Source: Lathyrus oleraceus (Eukaryota; Streptophyta; Magnoliopsida; Fabales; Fabaceae). Taken from it: a stretch of 64,000 bases of DNA. Every line of letters starts with the position of its first letter. Position 1 is the first letter of the stretch. A model generated the notes under the pieces. It ran no database searches and was not told the DNA's origin. It saw nothing but the letters and a program-made list of their open reading frames with translations. The stretch lies in NCBI RefSeq assembly GCF_024323335.1, contig NC_066584.1, positions 270,731,618-270,795,617 on the forward strand, written 5' to 3'. A program made the translations under genes and the position numbers. Shown here one piece after another: positions 21,515-33,676 of this stretch.

Positions 21515-22711
21515 CGCTCTCTGTTGATTCCTCCGGGTACCGTATCGGTGAATGCCTGAGTCAGCTATCCTGCTAGTGGGACAACAAACAAACTGAGAAC
21601 ACTGTGGCGGTACCTGTTATGCAAGACATGCGGATGACTATGCAAATGCAATGACATGTTTATCAATTCCAAAAGTATTCTACCCCCTTGATTCCAGTCT
21701 CACATTTGATAAACAGTGTAAGAAGAAAACCCTGACTAGAATCAAGAAGAAGATTTAAACCCCCTTGAAAAGGATAAACATGTGTTAAGTGATGTGAATG
21801 CAAATGATGTGATGATGTGAATGCAATGCGGTGGCATCTCAATCAGGATTGTTGTATCTGCTTGAACATCTATCAGGTTGCACTGTCTGGAGAGAAACCA
21901 AGAGCACACCAAACAAAGGTCATGGGATGGGTCATGTTATCCTTAATATCAACCCCCCATTTTGGTGGATTATGGTTTACACCTTATCAACACCCGAGTT
22001 TCATTGATATTAAGGATGCCTGATCGGATCAACCATGAATCAAGGGTTTGTCGCAAGTCACGAGCATGGAGTTTAGGTTAAGAACCACCCAAAAGGAGTG
22101 TACTAAGGTTTAAACCTGCCAAACATATTCTACAAAAGGTTCCCATAGTCATAATCCCATCTTTCGGATATTATCAGAGGAACGACTACTCGTATTCCAA
22201 CAATATTCTCAAGAGAGACTCTTATGAGTGTAGTATCGCGTAACAATCGTATCAAATCTTACACTTGAACGACTTTCGCACTACGTCCTACAAATAGGCC
22301 AAGATGGGTTTGGTAAACTAAGGTCCTTGGCTTCTTAGGTCTATATTGGAACAAGTAATGTCTAACCACAACTTACTTATGTGACATCATTGATCTCAAC
22401 ATGACCTCCACCAAGTGAATGGGCTTGCAAGTCAACTCGCTAAGGAATAACTCCACACAAGTTGACAGGACTATGCCATTCTCCTATCTTAAGTGCACTC
22501 GAGTTCGGGTATAGAACTCATCTCACAAAGATCACCAAGCAGCCATAGCCAGCCAACAGATACAACAATGATATGTACACCATGCAATAAGGTAAAGCAG
22601 GTAAATAAATAACTGTACAAAAGCATGAACACCCAATAAACAAACAAACTACAAAAGCTAGGAGGGACTCGCTTAGGGAAGGTGGACCAGCAAGAGGTCA
22701 ACTTCTTAGCG
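21515..22711 (-). other. 5' leader of element A (no ORF1)
   Basis: The leader runs from the PBS directly to gag with no trace of the ORF1 found in B and D. It contains a perfect 14-bp inverted repeat, ATCCTTAATATCAA (21939-21952) and its complement (22004-22017), enclosing about 50 bases. The segment 22020-22400 is clearly related to D's leader at 47530-47880, although the LTRs of A and D are unrelated in length and mostly in sequence. Confidence 0.8.
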
Positions 22712-22729
22712 TCCCCAGCAGAGTCGCCA
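22712..22729 (-). other. Primer binding site of element A
   Basis: Element-sense TGGCGACTCTGCTGGGGA lies two bases inside the 5' LTR end, matching the tRNA-Arg(ACG) 3' end. Confidence 0.88.
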
Positions 22730-23046
22730 GCTGTCGCAACCTGAAAAATACAGTGCGCGAAAAAAAACAACCGGCGAAAGGAAATGATAGAAGAGTCGCC
22801 ACCGTGCGTTATTCATCCCAAAGGAGGGAAAGGAAACGCTCGAAGTAAACCTGAAAAAGGAAAGGACAAGACGGGGTCTCGCAACCAAATCTTGGGTTCG
22901 AGAGTCGGTTATGCGAAGGGAAGGTATTAGCACCCCTACGCATCCATAGTACTCTACGGGATCCACTTTTGCGGTTTTTTGTCTAAAGGGTGCGGGTTTA
23001 CCTAATGTGTTTATTCACTAAAAAGGTTAAGAGAAATGACTCGCGC

Positions 23047-23202
23047 GGATGTCGCATCCACTACATACGTATCTCATCTGAATATGAGAATCAGAGTCTT
23101 CGTAGCTCGGCTGACCTATGGGTTGGGGGATGTGTGCTCGCTAAGACATCGCGTCTTATGCCTACGTATCTCATCTGGAATGAGAATCAGAGCAAGCCGT
23201 AG
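23047..23202 (-). other. Two bipartite hairpin modules, 5' LTR of A/C
   Basis: Same structures as at 6402-6557: GGATG/CATCC then TACG/CGTA, and TAAGAC/GTCTTA then CTACG/CGTAG. Confidence 0.65.
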
Positions 23203-23885
23203 TTCGGCTAACTACGGGGTTATGGATTGGGTTTTGGACGAACAACGTCACTACGCAATCTACCGGATGCTCGACCTTTGGAGACTTACTCGCCTGTAGT
23301 AGAAGGAGTAAACGTGTGTTATGGGTTTTAGGGTTTGGGATGCTCGAGGGCAAACAGGCAGTCCTTCACGAAGGAACCGCGCTACATGTGGGGATACGAA
23401 TACAAAACACAAAACATGTATCTCAAAGTAAAATGCCACCAAGGGGCTCAAACATTGCCTCCTATCGAGGTCTTCCAGCTAAGAAAGCGATAAAGTACGA
23501 GAAAGGGAAAAAATTACCACACGGATAAAGATCCGAAGCTATAGCAGTTAAAGGAGCAAGAAACCCTGAAATCTCTCCAGCTGGACCGTCAAAGGAAATC
23601 AGTCAACACGAATAATCAGAATAAAACTTCAGGGGGTATCCCACAAATAAAGTGGGAAACCATGCGAGTGTCTCTGATGAGAGAGATCGATCGAACGGCG
23701 CGGCTGGATTTGTAAAGCTCTGTTAGGTTTGCGTGAGGCGGAGGCAAAAGAGCGTGTGAATCAGAGTGAACTCCTCAGAGCTGCCTGAAGGTTGCTGCAG
23801 AGTAATTCCTAGGTCTCCTTCTCTCAAGATCTTTCTCCTGTGGTTCTCCCAGTGTAACTCCAAGTGTAACTCCTCTACTGAAACT

Positions 23886-23898
23886 TCAGTATTTATAG
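23886..23898 (-). promoter_or_regulatory. Putative TATA box, 5' LTR of A/C
   Basis: Element-sense CTATAAATACTGA, identical to the copy at 7241-7253. Confidence 0.6.
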
Positions 23899-23976
23899 AC
23901 TGATTTCGTGGGTAATGGGCTTGGAATGAGGTCAACTGAGGCCCAAAGCTTTCTGATTTTTTTCTGAAATGCGCGC

Positions 23977-24059
23977 CCTTCGCCTAGCGAAGGATCTGCT
24001 CGCCTAGCGAGCATGACAGTACTCTTCGCTAAGCGAAGCATCTGCTCGCCTAGCGAGCA
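23977..24059 (-). promoter_or_regulatory. Four tandem short palindromes, 5' LTR of A/C
   Basis: Same four dyads as at 7332-7414, at 23977-23993, 23997-24013, 24024-24038 and 24043-24059. All are intact in both LTRs. Confidence 0.6.
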
Positions 24060-24319
24060 TGACAGCTCAGCAGCAGATTCTTGCTTCTTCAAGTCTGGCA
24101 ATTTGCACGGTGAATAGGCCCCAATTAGACCTGTTGGTAGTACCTCAAGTTTATTCCTTGCGTTGACTGACCGTCTAAGTAGAACCCACAAAGTGTCCTG
24201 GATGATGTTCGAGCTTCTTAGAGCTAATTCTGATTGACATGATGCAATGTGGTATGAAATGCTAAATGACCTAAAAAGTGAATGCATGAAATGAGACGGG
24301 CAAATTTTGGGGTGTTACA

Positions 24320-24324
24320 ACTGG
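24320..24324. repeat. Target-site duplication ACTGG, right copy, of complex A/C
   Basis: It follows the LTR end TTACA at 24319 and matches 4951-4955. Confidence 0.92.
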
Positions 24325-27300
24325 CCGCAAAGACGTCACCGTGATTCATCAGCCCAGCGCTGGTAAAGTTACTCGGCCCTGTCTGCTCACTCTGCTCCGC
24401 TTGCAGAGGTTGATAACCAATACCGAATTTGTCTTCTTTGACAGGCAAATCCACCATCTTGCCCCAGCCCTCAGCTTTACCAGAGTCGACAACCTCCTTG
24501 GCCTGTTTATATGACGCAATTGAGGCACTTGGCTTCTTCTGCTCAGCAAAAGCCACCCTCTCAAGAGCAACAGTCTCGAATGTCTGGCATAAGGTTTCAT
24601 GGATCTCGCCATCCACCTCTACATACTTGAAAGAGGATAGGTGACTCACCAGAATATCTTCTTCACCGCACACAGTCACAATCTGACCGTTCCAGACATA
24701 CTTCAACTTCTGGTGGAGAGTCGACGAAACTGCCCCAGCTGCGTGAATCCACGGACGCCCCAACAAACAACTATACGCTGGCTGGATGTCCATCACATAG
24801 AAGACAATATCGAATACCTCCAGACCAATCTTCACTAGCAAGGTGACTTCACCAAAAACAGACCGTTTGGATCCATCAAATGCACACACAATCAGGTCAC
24901 TCGGAGTGAGGATAACCCCTTCCACATCAATCTTGCCCAAAGTATTCTTAGGCAGCACATTCAGTGAAGATCCAGTGTCTACCAACACGTGAGACAACAC
25001 TGCCCCCTTGCACTCCATGGTGATATGCAAGGCCTTGTTATGGTTACGTCCTTCAGGCGTTAAGTCCAAATCGGTGAACCCCAAACCGTGCCTGGTACTC
25101 ACATTGGCAATGACTCCCTCCAGTTGGTTGACAGAAATCTCTTGAGGCACGTAAGCCAGATTCAGCATCTTCAACAGGGCGCCTCCTTCTGAGCCGACTC
25201 TTCATCAACCACTGCCTGTTTGCCTTTAGCTTTGGCGAGAGCCTCGGAATTTTTGTCCCTCAAAGGTTGCGGAGCAAACAGACGTCCACTTCTGGTAAAC
25301 CCTCCTGGTCCTCCAACATTGTCCATAACTGGACTCACAACCACGGGAGTTCTTACTGGCACACCAATAGTCACAGGTGCTTGATTCACCGGCCTGACCT
25401 GATTCTCAGCCCTTCGATTGCTGCGATAAGCGTTGTCATACTTCCATGGCACATCCCTACTATCAACAGCCCTTCTTCCCGAAGCAACAATAGTAGTTGG
25501 ATTACTGACGGTTACAGGAGCGGAAATAGTAACAGGAGTACCACTAGCTGCAGGCGCATTAACAACTCTATGGCCACGTCCTTCTGACGGTTTGAAATAG
25601 ATAGTGACGGTTGACACCATCCCATGATCCTTGACAGCCCTTCTGAATTGCAAACAGCCCTCGTCAATCAAACTCTGAATACCAGCCCTCAATTGATTAC
25701 AACCATTCTCAGATTCAACACACTCTGCACAAACTCGATCACAACCCGGGAATACGCCCCCTTCAACAAACGGTCCTTTACAACAAACAATGAAGTCTGA
25801 ACATCCTCAACATTGACCACCAAGTTTTCAGCTTCTCCCCCTTCAACATTGTTCACTCGGTGTGCACCATGCGGAGGCATAGGGTTGTTTACAACATTCG
25901 GCACAGGAGCAAAATTGATAGTTTTAGCGTCAATTAGGTCCTGGACTTTATGATGAAAAGCCCTGCAGTTCTCAATGTGGTGTCCCGGTGCACCAGAGTG
26001 GAAATCACAACGCACATTGGCATCATACCCAGGTGGTATTTTTGTCAACGGCGCCATGATTCGCAACTCCACAAATCCCAATCTGAGCAGCTCAGGTAGC
26101 AACTCAGCATAAGTCATCGGCAACGGATCAAAACGTCGATCAAGCATCCTCTGTCTCGGCTGATACGGACGTTGCTGTTATTGTTGTTGTTGTGGCGGTT
26201 GTTGAACCCTCTGTTGTTGCTGTGGACGAGGTTGAGGTGCTGGAATGGTCACAGCAGCAACCTGGCGATACTGATTTCTGTTTACATTTCTTCGGTGTTG
26301 TACCGCATTGGTTTCACCCTCTCTCCTGCGAGGTGACCCAGCAAACGGCTTCTTCGAAGACGAGGACCCTGCATCCTGAATTTTACCAGCTTTGATCAAA
26401 CTCTTTGTCCTCTCTCCGCAAATTACAACGTCTGAGAAACTACCGAACGGGCAACTCCCCATCCGGTCCATGAAAACACCCTGTAATGTCCCAATGAACA
26501 TATCAGTCAACTCCCTCTCAAGCATTGGGGGTTGTACTCTTGCAGCCAACTCACGCCACCTCTGGGCGTACTCCTTGAAGCTCTCTCTAGATTTTTGACA
26601 AAGACTCTGCAACTGAGTCCGGCTCGGCGCCATGTCCATGTTATGTTTATACTGCCTCAAGAAGGCCTCCCTCAGATCTTTCCAGCATCAGATAGAATCT
26701 CTCTTAAGCTCCATGTACCAATCCAAGGAAGCCCCAGATAAGCTATCCTGGAAGAAATACATCCACATTTTCTCGTCATCTGTTTAAGCAGAGATCTTCC
26801 TATAATAGGCCTGCACGTGGGTGCGAGGGCAAGAAGTACCGTTGTATTTATCAAATGAGGGTGCTTTGAATTTGTAAGGAATCCTCAAACCTTCTACCAA
26901 AACCATGTTGGTCACATCAAACCCAAGAGAGTTCTGACATTCCATAGCTCTGATTTTCTCAGCAAGGGCATCAATTTTACGGTCCCTCTCTTCAACTCTC
27001 ACCACATCACCATCATCTTCACTGAGCAGAGTGAACATATCCTCTTGTCTGTCAACAATCGGAGCAGGATGACGAATCGGAGCTCGGGTAGCTCTAGCAT
27101 TAACAGTCTCTGCAGCAAGAGGCTGTCCGTTGATTCTGATACCCCTCAATTCATCCCCTACAGCATAATTATTGACGGGAGCAGCAGCAACATTCTCATG
27201 AATGGGCACACCCACTGGTGAAGCTCGGTTGGACGGCGGAATCACAGCTTCCTGTCTCTGGGCTAAGGCACGCAGCTCCTCTTGCCCTTGAACAACCCCT

Positions 27301-27434
27301 TGCATCATTGTCATAAACTGGGCCATGTTTGCCCTCATCTCAGCCAATTCTGATTGAACCTGGTCCATGTTCCTCTGATGATTCAGTCTGGTTGAGTAGC
27401 GATGCGGTCGCTGATCAGCTATCCTGCCTGACAC
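24320..27434 (-). pseudogene. gag-pro: Element B gag-protease exon, main part (multiply broken)
   Basis: The start MSGRIADQRPHRY or an inner MDQVQSELAEM parallels A and D. Stops are TAA 26784-26786, TGA 26688-26690 and TAA 26178-26180. A frameshift lies between about 25690 and 25780. A deletion near 25175-25200 removes roughly forty residues present in A and D upstream of the protease and changes frame again. Recognisable parts are the capsid-like segment (FKEYAQRWRELAARV), a Gln-rich linker, the knuckle C-x2-H-x5-H-x4-C near 25965-26010, and the protease DTG motif (LVDTGSSLNVLPK) near 24975. The last residues lie at 4835-4950 beyond complex A/C. Confidence 0.9.
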
Positions 27435-27782
27435 AGGAACCAGAGTGAGAAGTCACGAACAAGAACACCTGCTATGCAAAATGATATGAGTATGATGCTA
27501 ATGATGCGTATGATGCACATGATATGTTCATTTCTCAAGCATTCAAAGAGCCTAATTCATCTTCAAGAAATGGCAACCTGCAGCAAGAACAACACAGAAG
27601 CACAGGAACAACATACACAAGAGTAATGAGTACAAGGTGAAGCACCAACAACCTCATCCATAGATAAGAGCAACAAGGATCATACAACAAAGTTAACAAA
27701 GATCCAAATGGTCAAAGTACAACAAAAAATCCCATCCAACAAGCCTGGAGGTGATTCTCAACATAAACAACATAGATACAAG
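27435..27782 (-). other. Spacer between ORF1 and gag, element B
   Basis: It contains ATG-rich, low-complexity text (near 27480-27520) similar in style to D's 230-bp spacer (45511-45740). No gene seen. Confidence 0.6.
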
Positions 27783-28284
27783 CTAAGACAAATGACTTCC
27801 AGGAATGAGAGTCTTCAAGTACTGACACTGGTCTATCAACAGGTCACACTCTGAACATTCTGGCAAAGGAGTGAGCTTCTCCTTCAATTGTCTTCTGAGC
27901 TCTACAACTTCTCCTCCAAGTCGGTTCTCTGATGCATGTCTCAAGTCAACTTCCTTCTTCAACTGGATATCTTTGTCTCTGAGTTGCTTCTCCAGGTCTC
28001 TTATTTTCTTCTGATAACTAGCTTCAACTCTCTGCAATCTCTGGCATTCTCGGTGTTCTGCATTCAACAAGTTCTCCATCTCTTCATAAGATCTCTTTTT
28101 GCCCCTTACTCCACCAACATCTGAACTCTGCATATCTCTGAGTTGATGAGTTAAATTCAACTTATCAGCTTTGGCTTTGTACCACTCCATCTGGGTATCT
28201 TGTTCCTTCTCTTTTAGCCGGCGATTCTCCATCAGAGCTTGCTTGTACTGCTCAGCAGATACACTCTCAGCAAGGATCAAAGGC
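27783..28284 (-). pseudogene. Element B ORF1, C-terminal part
   Basis: About 165 residues of strongly charged, heptad-rich sequence (RRLKEKEQDTQMEW, RDLEKQLRDKDIQLKKEV) predict a long coiled coil. D's ORF1 also ends in a coiled coil, though a shorter one. The stop is TAG at 27783-27785. The N-terminal part is at 53560-54698 beyond element D, and the frame continues exactly with one GGTTG copy. The function of Ogre ORF1 proteins is not known to me. Confidence 0.85.
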
Positions 28285-28289
28285 GGTTG
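28285..28289. repeat. Target-site duplication GGTTG, left copy, of element D
   Basis: GGTTG precedes TGTAGCGG at 28290 and recurs at 53560-53564. Both flanks are B's ORF1. Confidence 0.95.
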
Positions 28290-28623
28290 TGTAGCGGTGT
28301 ATTCGTCGCTATATGATTTATTGATTAAACCATAAGCAAAGTATACAAAAAATCAAGTCGCCACCGCACATCCAAAGGACTGGCTAAAAAGCGAACAAAA
28401 GCCTAAGAAGTTTTACACGTAGAAAACTAATGAAAGATCAGAGATCGGGGTAAGGGGTAAATTACGCAATGGGAAGGTGTTAGGCACCCATCACGTCCTA
28501 GGTACTCCTAGGGAGCCCTTTTCACACTTGTTGTATAAAAATGTTTACTTGTTTATGACATATTGTGCAAACATGAATGGGAAGATGAGAAAAGAATATA
28601 CAAGTTATTTATTTTTGTGTTCG

Positions 28624-28682
28624 AACGGATGAACCCGTTGCCTACGTACCTTCCATCAAAGGTAAGGATCAAAACACCGTAG
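28624..28682 (-). other. Bipartite hairpin module, 3' LTR of D
   Basis: Small stem AACGG/CCGTT (28624-28639), then CTACG/CGTAG (28642-28682) enclosing ACCTT/AAGGT. Stem sequences differ from those of A, B and S, but the layout and the flanking TTCGG are kept. Confidence 0.65.
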
Positions 28683-31600
28683 TTCGGCTAAAAGATTTCC
28701 AAATTATCAGTGGGTTCATTTTAAAACAAGAGCACTAAGGCTTTTCATTCTCAACGGGAGAAAACTCAACCAATACGAACAATCCACCATGCGAGGATAG
28801 CTTCAACATACTAGTGAGGGATTAACCCTATAATAAGTATGGAAGACTTACAATCAACTCACTAAGGATGTGGTGAGATTTACATCAACCACTATGAGAA
28901 TTGAAACCTATGGCTAATGTATAAACACATATTAACAATGGACAAAGCCACAAAACAATCGAATGGGTGAAGTTAATTGATTATGAGTATTCACAAAGTA
29001 TGGTCAAAGTATGATTAAGATTGATTCAAAAAGAAGTATTAACAAAAGTGAAGTTTGAAAATCAAGGACTTAAGGTCCAGGTTTCTAATTTGAAAGAGGT
29101 GAGAATGTTTGCACAACATGTATATACAAGTTTGAAAAGTTAACAATGTGAAAAGGGATTTTTGAAACAAAAAGTGTATGGATGATGGAGTGTAAAACTT
29201 CCTAAGAGGATTCACTTCTTGAAATCATATAGAAGATGATTCAAGTGTGTCCTTTGGAATGAAGAAACAAAGCAAGTTAGTAAAATGAAAGACAAAGTGA
29301 TACCGGATGCCATCAATGGACTTACTCCAATATCACACGAAAGCGGATACCGGATACCAATAAATGGATTTACACCAATCTCCTAAAACAAAACAATGAT
29401 ATCGGATGCCAATAAATGGACTTACTCCAATCTCACAAATAAAATAAAACATGGATGTCAGATGCCAATCTATCTGACTTATTCGAACCTCCACAAGATG
29501 ATCATAGGAATACAAATGCCAACAACATGGACTTATAATTGCATCCTCACATACAACAAACAAACAGAAGCACAAGGCTAAGAGGATATGAGTGACCACT
29601 GAAATGGTCTTACACTCTATCCCTTCCAAATCATAGGAACAATGGCCAAAGAACATGGTCTTACAATTGTCCTCAATGGGCAAACACAAATGCGTCACAA
29701 AGATATGCAATGATGATCATGCACTAATGAACAATCAATGATGACAAATGCACAAAGGCATGCAAGCAAACATGTACATATGAATCAAGCAAATAATCAG
29801 ACAAAGTCATTTATCACACACTATAACCAAGCAATTAGGCTCAAGCAAAAGGGTTTGACTTTAAAGTCAACTGGAATGGGGTAAATGGTGCTCTTAACCT
29901 TGACATTGAGAGCCAAGGTGAAGAAGATGAAAGGATATGAGGGGTGTGCCTCATCACTCTTATCTCTGGTCAGAGAGAGTATTGAATATCAGAAGGTGTG
30001 GGAGTTCAGAAAGTGGGAACTCTCTCCACAAGTTAAAGACTCGATAGATCTTGGGCTTTTACTCACTATGCATCAACACAAGTAGTGTGAGCAAGGTGAG
30101 AGACTCACAGAATAGTAGGAGATAGGCTACATATCTCTTTTGTCTACCAATTGCCTTATTAAAAGGACTTCACCTGCTTGGGGACAAAAAATAAACACAC
30201 AAAGACATTGCCTCTTAAGGAGGACTTCAGACAGGTGCCTGGCTAAATAACAAGCCAGGTCTTCCAGACTACATGGAGACAAGAGAGTCTACCTCAATGC
30301 AAATGCTATCAAGCAAAGCAATGCAAGTTCTCAAAGAACTATTAGCAACTATGGTACCTGAAATCAATCAAATATAATCAGTACCAATCACAAAGTCAAA
30401 ACAGACAACATAAGAACCAACAGTCAACACAATTATTCACATGTGCAAAGCACAAAGCTCAAAGCAAGTGAGCTAAGCATCCTACAAAACAAACAAGTTA
30501 GTTCATCACAATCAAATAAACCAACATCAATCAACTTGAATTGATCTCCCTAAAGCATTTGCTTCTTAACCTGAAAAGTCAAACTCAAACATGAGAAATA
30601 AGACCACTAGGACAAGCCTAGGGTCAAAAGGAGGTGAAAATTTCAAAACAGCAAGTGAAAATTGATTAAAACCAAGATTTATCAAATAAGAACAAAGTCT
30701 AATTGGTCTCATGTCAAAACTATACACCAAATCCATTTCCTACTCAAAACATGTCAAACCATACACTTTGGAATCACATTGGAGCACAACAGAATGATCA
30801 CAATCAAACCAATATCAAAATAGCTCAATAAATTCCAGGAAAATTCAAGCTTAAACAGGACACATTCAATGAGCAGCATATCAAATTTCATGACATTTGG
30901 ATAATGGGAACCAAGTCAATGAAAATCAACAAATCAAAGCATATAGAAACAAGCTCATACATGGTATCAAATTGAGCATCAACTTCAATCAAGAGTAAAA
31001 CAGTGAGGACAAATGATAAATAGATGAGACCAAAGCCATGATACACTTCAACATGTTAGAAAGCAATGTATAAAATTTCAAGCTCATGTGATAAGGCACA
31101 AGGATTTCACAAAACATGGAAGTTCAGCACTCAACAAGAGTTCACAAATGACCAAACAGCAAAGGAAAATATCAAACAAATTGAAAATGCATCTAACAAT
31201 TCCAGAAAAATTCACATGTATTCTCAACATTCATAAGATCAATCATGCAAAAATCCAGCTCAATTGGCATAGCACAAGTATAGAAATTAAAATCAAGAAC
31301 ATGAATAATGCATAGTGTGACATACATTGTCACACTCATGAAGATCACATCATATCTCCTAGTCCAGAAATGCAAAATTAGCAAACTATATACCAAAATC
31401 ACCAAGAATGAGTCTAGATTATGCATATAAAATTTCAAGCATTTTGGAGCAGGCATCAAGATTTCACAATCAAAATGGTGAAACATATACACAAAGCATA
31501 CATGATCAAAACCATTAGACAAAAATTAAAAATCAACCAGGCACAACTTTTGCTATCATACCTAAAAAAAACTAGAGAGAAATTGAGATGAATGCAAAAA

Positions 31601-31727
31601 TCCCCAGCCAATTTGGATCATCCATGAACATTTTATGATTTTTTGAAGTTAAATCAAGAAATGAAATAAATATTTAAGAATTAAAATGAAATTAAAGGCG
31701 CGGATGGCAATTTTGTAATTATGGAGA

Positions 31728-31760
31728 TCACTTAATGAAACGCTGAGTTTCATTAAGTGA
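31728..31760. other. Conserved palindromic hairpin, 3' LTR of D
   Basis: TCACTTAATGAAAC and its exact complement surround GCTGA. It corresponds in position and flanking text (a downstream AATTACAAAA-like run in element sense) to the 35-bp palindrome of LTR S. Confidence 0.8.
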
Positions 31761-32531
31761 CTTGGCAACGCGTGAATGGCCAACGGAGGCGGGAAACACA
31801 ATTCAAACATGAAGCATGGCGAAATAAGATCAAAATGAAGCCTGGACACGAGTTTGGACGCGTTCTTCACATTTTCATGTTGTTCATCATCAACATGAAC
31901 AAAACTTCATGGAAATGCACAAACTATATATGGACCGGTTCATCTTTCAACAAGGATCAATAATATCACACTGATTTCTTCCAGAATTCAACATAGAAAA
32001 AGATTCGATCCAAGAAAGTTTTGATGTCCAAACTTCAAATCAAGATTTCTACATGAACACTTGATGGATTTACATGATTCGAATTGCATTCTACTCTATG
32101 TTGTGCGATCTACCTAAGCCACATGTCAATTTCAAGAATCGAAGGAGTTGAATTCTTACCTCTATGAAGCAACAGCTGTGAAATCGAGCTCCTCAAGGCT
32201 CCAATGGTGAAAACAGATGGACTAGGATGATGCAGGAGATGAATAGAAGTGATAGCTCAGCTCAGAAATGCGTGATAATGGAGAATTCTCAAATTGCCAT
32301 GGATGCTCAAGGTTGCAATAGTTAGGATTCCGCACGATTCTTCCAATGATAGCTTCAAACAGATCTTCCAATCCACCTGCAGATGAAGATTCACACAAAG
32401 AACTAGCAAAGCAATGGTGAATTTCGAAGGAAAAGTCAAAAAAAGTTGGAAGAGAATTGAGAGAATTTGAGAAATTTGTGAGTTTGATCTGAGATTGTGA
32501 ATGTGGATCTGAACTTTCTGTTATGATTAGG

Positions 32532-32539
32532 CTCTTATA
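32532..32539 (-). promoter_or_regulatory. Putative TATA box, 3' LTR of D
   Basis: Element-sense TATAAGAG about 1.14 kb into the LTR, followed by a pyrimidine-rich stretch that would suit a transcription start. Confidence 0.55.
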
Positions 32540-33676
32540 GTCTTGTTAATCCAATGCCTTAATCATGATTAGCACAAATTGGAAGTGATTAGCAAGTTGC
32601 ACATGTTATGCATTTTGGCCAAATTGCCCTTTTGCACTTAGAACCAATGGAACAGTAAATTCTCCTTTGAAGCAAGTCACAAATCATGTTTAGAAGTGAA
32701 TTGAATTGGTTTGGTATGAAAATCCCATGTATTTTTGAAAATCACTATTTTTCCCACCAAATTTTAAATGGTTCACTTGAAAAATGACCTTTTTATGTGA
32801 TGGTTTTTAATAAAATGTGATGATGGATTTGGATAGTACACATCAAATGTGGTTTGCTCAAAAAAGAATCAACCAATTTGGCCTTTCCATTCAAAAGTTA
32901 TGGCACTTTGAATTTCAACTTTTTCTGAAAATGATTTGATCATAACTTGCCAACCACACATGGGAAATGAGTGTTCTTGGACTTTTTGGAAAGGTGAGAG
33001 CAAGATCTTCAACTTTCATGTTGGACAAAATTTGATTTGAAGCATTCTTGGACATGAAATTTTGAGGAGAATAACTTTCCATTTTTGGCAGGTGAAAATT
33101 ACAGGTCATTTCTATTTTTGGAAACTTTTTGTTTGACCTCAAATCCTTCAACCTTGATCTTTGAAATGCCAAATGAGGCTTATATGGATATGAATGAGAC
33201 CTTTCCAACCATCTCACACCTTCCAATCCCTGATTAAATGCACAGTTGATCACAGTTGACTTTGCTAGGGTTTTGGTTGACTGAGCCATGTTCTGATGAA
33301 TTCCAAGCCTCTTTCACATGAGATCTTGATCCAAAATGATATCACAACTTAAATGAATCTTGATGAAGGATCATGGTGCCCAAATTCTTCAAGAATGGTC
33401 ACCATCCATTGCCCAATGGCTGATTTAACTGTCTTGACCTAGTTTGCTTCATCTGCAAGTAACAAGGTTAGCTGACAATATTTTTGTACTTTTGGTTAGT
33501 AAACATATGAAAAGCAATGATATACAAATGCAATACATGCCTGGTGATCAAGAATCACACTCACAAAATAGCCCACCCACTAGGAGGGAAGCAAAGGTGC
33601 ACAATGATCCTTGAGGCAATGATATGGTATGATATGATGCCATGAGGGATCTTAGGGACAAAATTGGGGTCTTACA

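Larger units (their letters stand above)
4956..24319 (-). mobile_element. Complex (tandem) Ogre-like element A/C with three LTRs and a nested solo LTR
   Basis: In element sense the order is full LTR (24319-22732), PBS, leader, gag-protease, pol interrupted by solo LTR S, 3' UTR, polypurine tract, full LTR (7674-6087), then a second PBS and leader (6086-5370) that jumps into a truncated LTR (5369-4956). The middle LTR is therefore 3' LTR of A and 5' LTR of the internally deleted unit C. The outer ends share the duplication ACTGG, so the array behaves as one insertion in B. Without S it is about 14.6 kb. Coding parts carry nonsense codons and a frameshift, and ORF1 is absent. Confidence 0.88.
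22732..24319 (-). repeat. 5' LTR of complex A/C
   Basis: A 1588-bp copy of the middle LTR, with TGTAACACC start and GCGACA end in element sense. The outer end abuts TSD ACTGG. It carries the same TATA box, palindromes and two hairpin modules (23047-23202). Confidence 0.94.
28290..33676 (-). repeat. 3' LTR of element D
   Basis: A 5387-bp LTR, TGTAAGACCCC to CGCTACA in element sense. Features include a TATA box (32532-32539), a hairpin with 14-base arms (31728-31760), the ACCTTG/CAAGGT stem-loop (29897-29919), the repeats around CGGATGCCAATAAATGGAC (29300-29530) and one bipartite hairpin module (28624-28682). No convincing coding sequence. Confidence 0.95.

Noticed and set aside
32915..33289. 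124-codon frame in D's LTR, repeated at 52798-53172
   Set aside because: LTR sequence upstream of the TATA box. It is present in both LTRs by duplication and has no recognisable domain.
28290..33676. D's left LTR as a separate solo LTR
   Set aside because: It abuts a polypurine tract, and its partner abuts a PBS 14.5 kb away with matching outer GGTTG.
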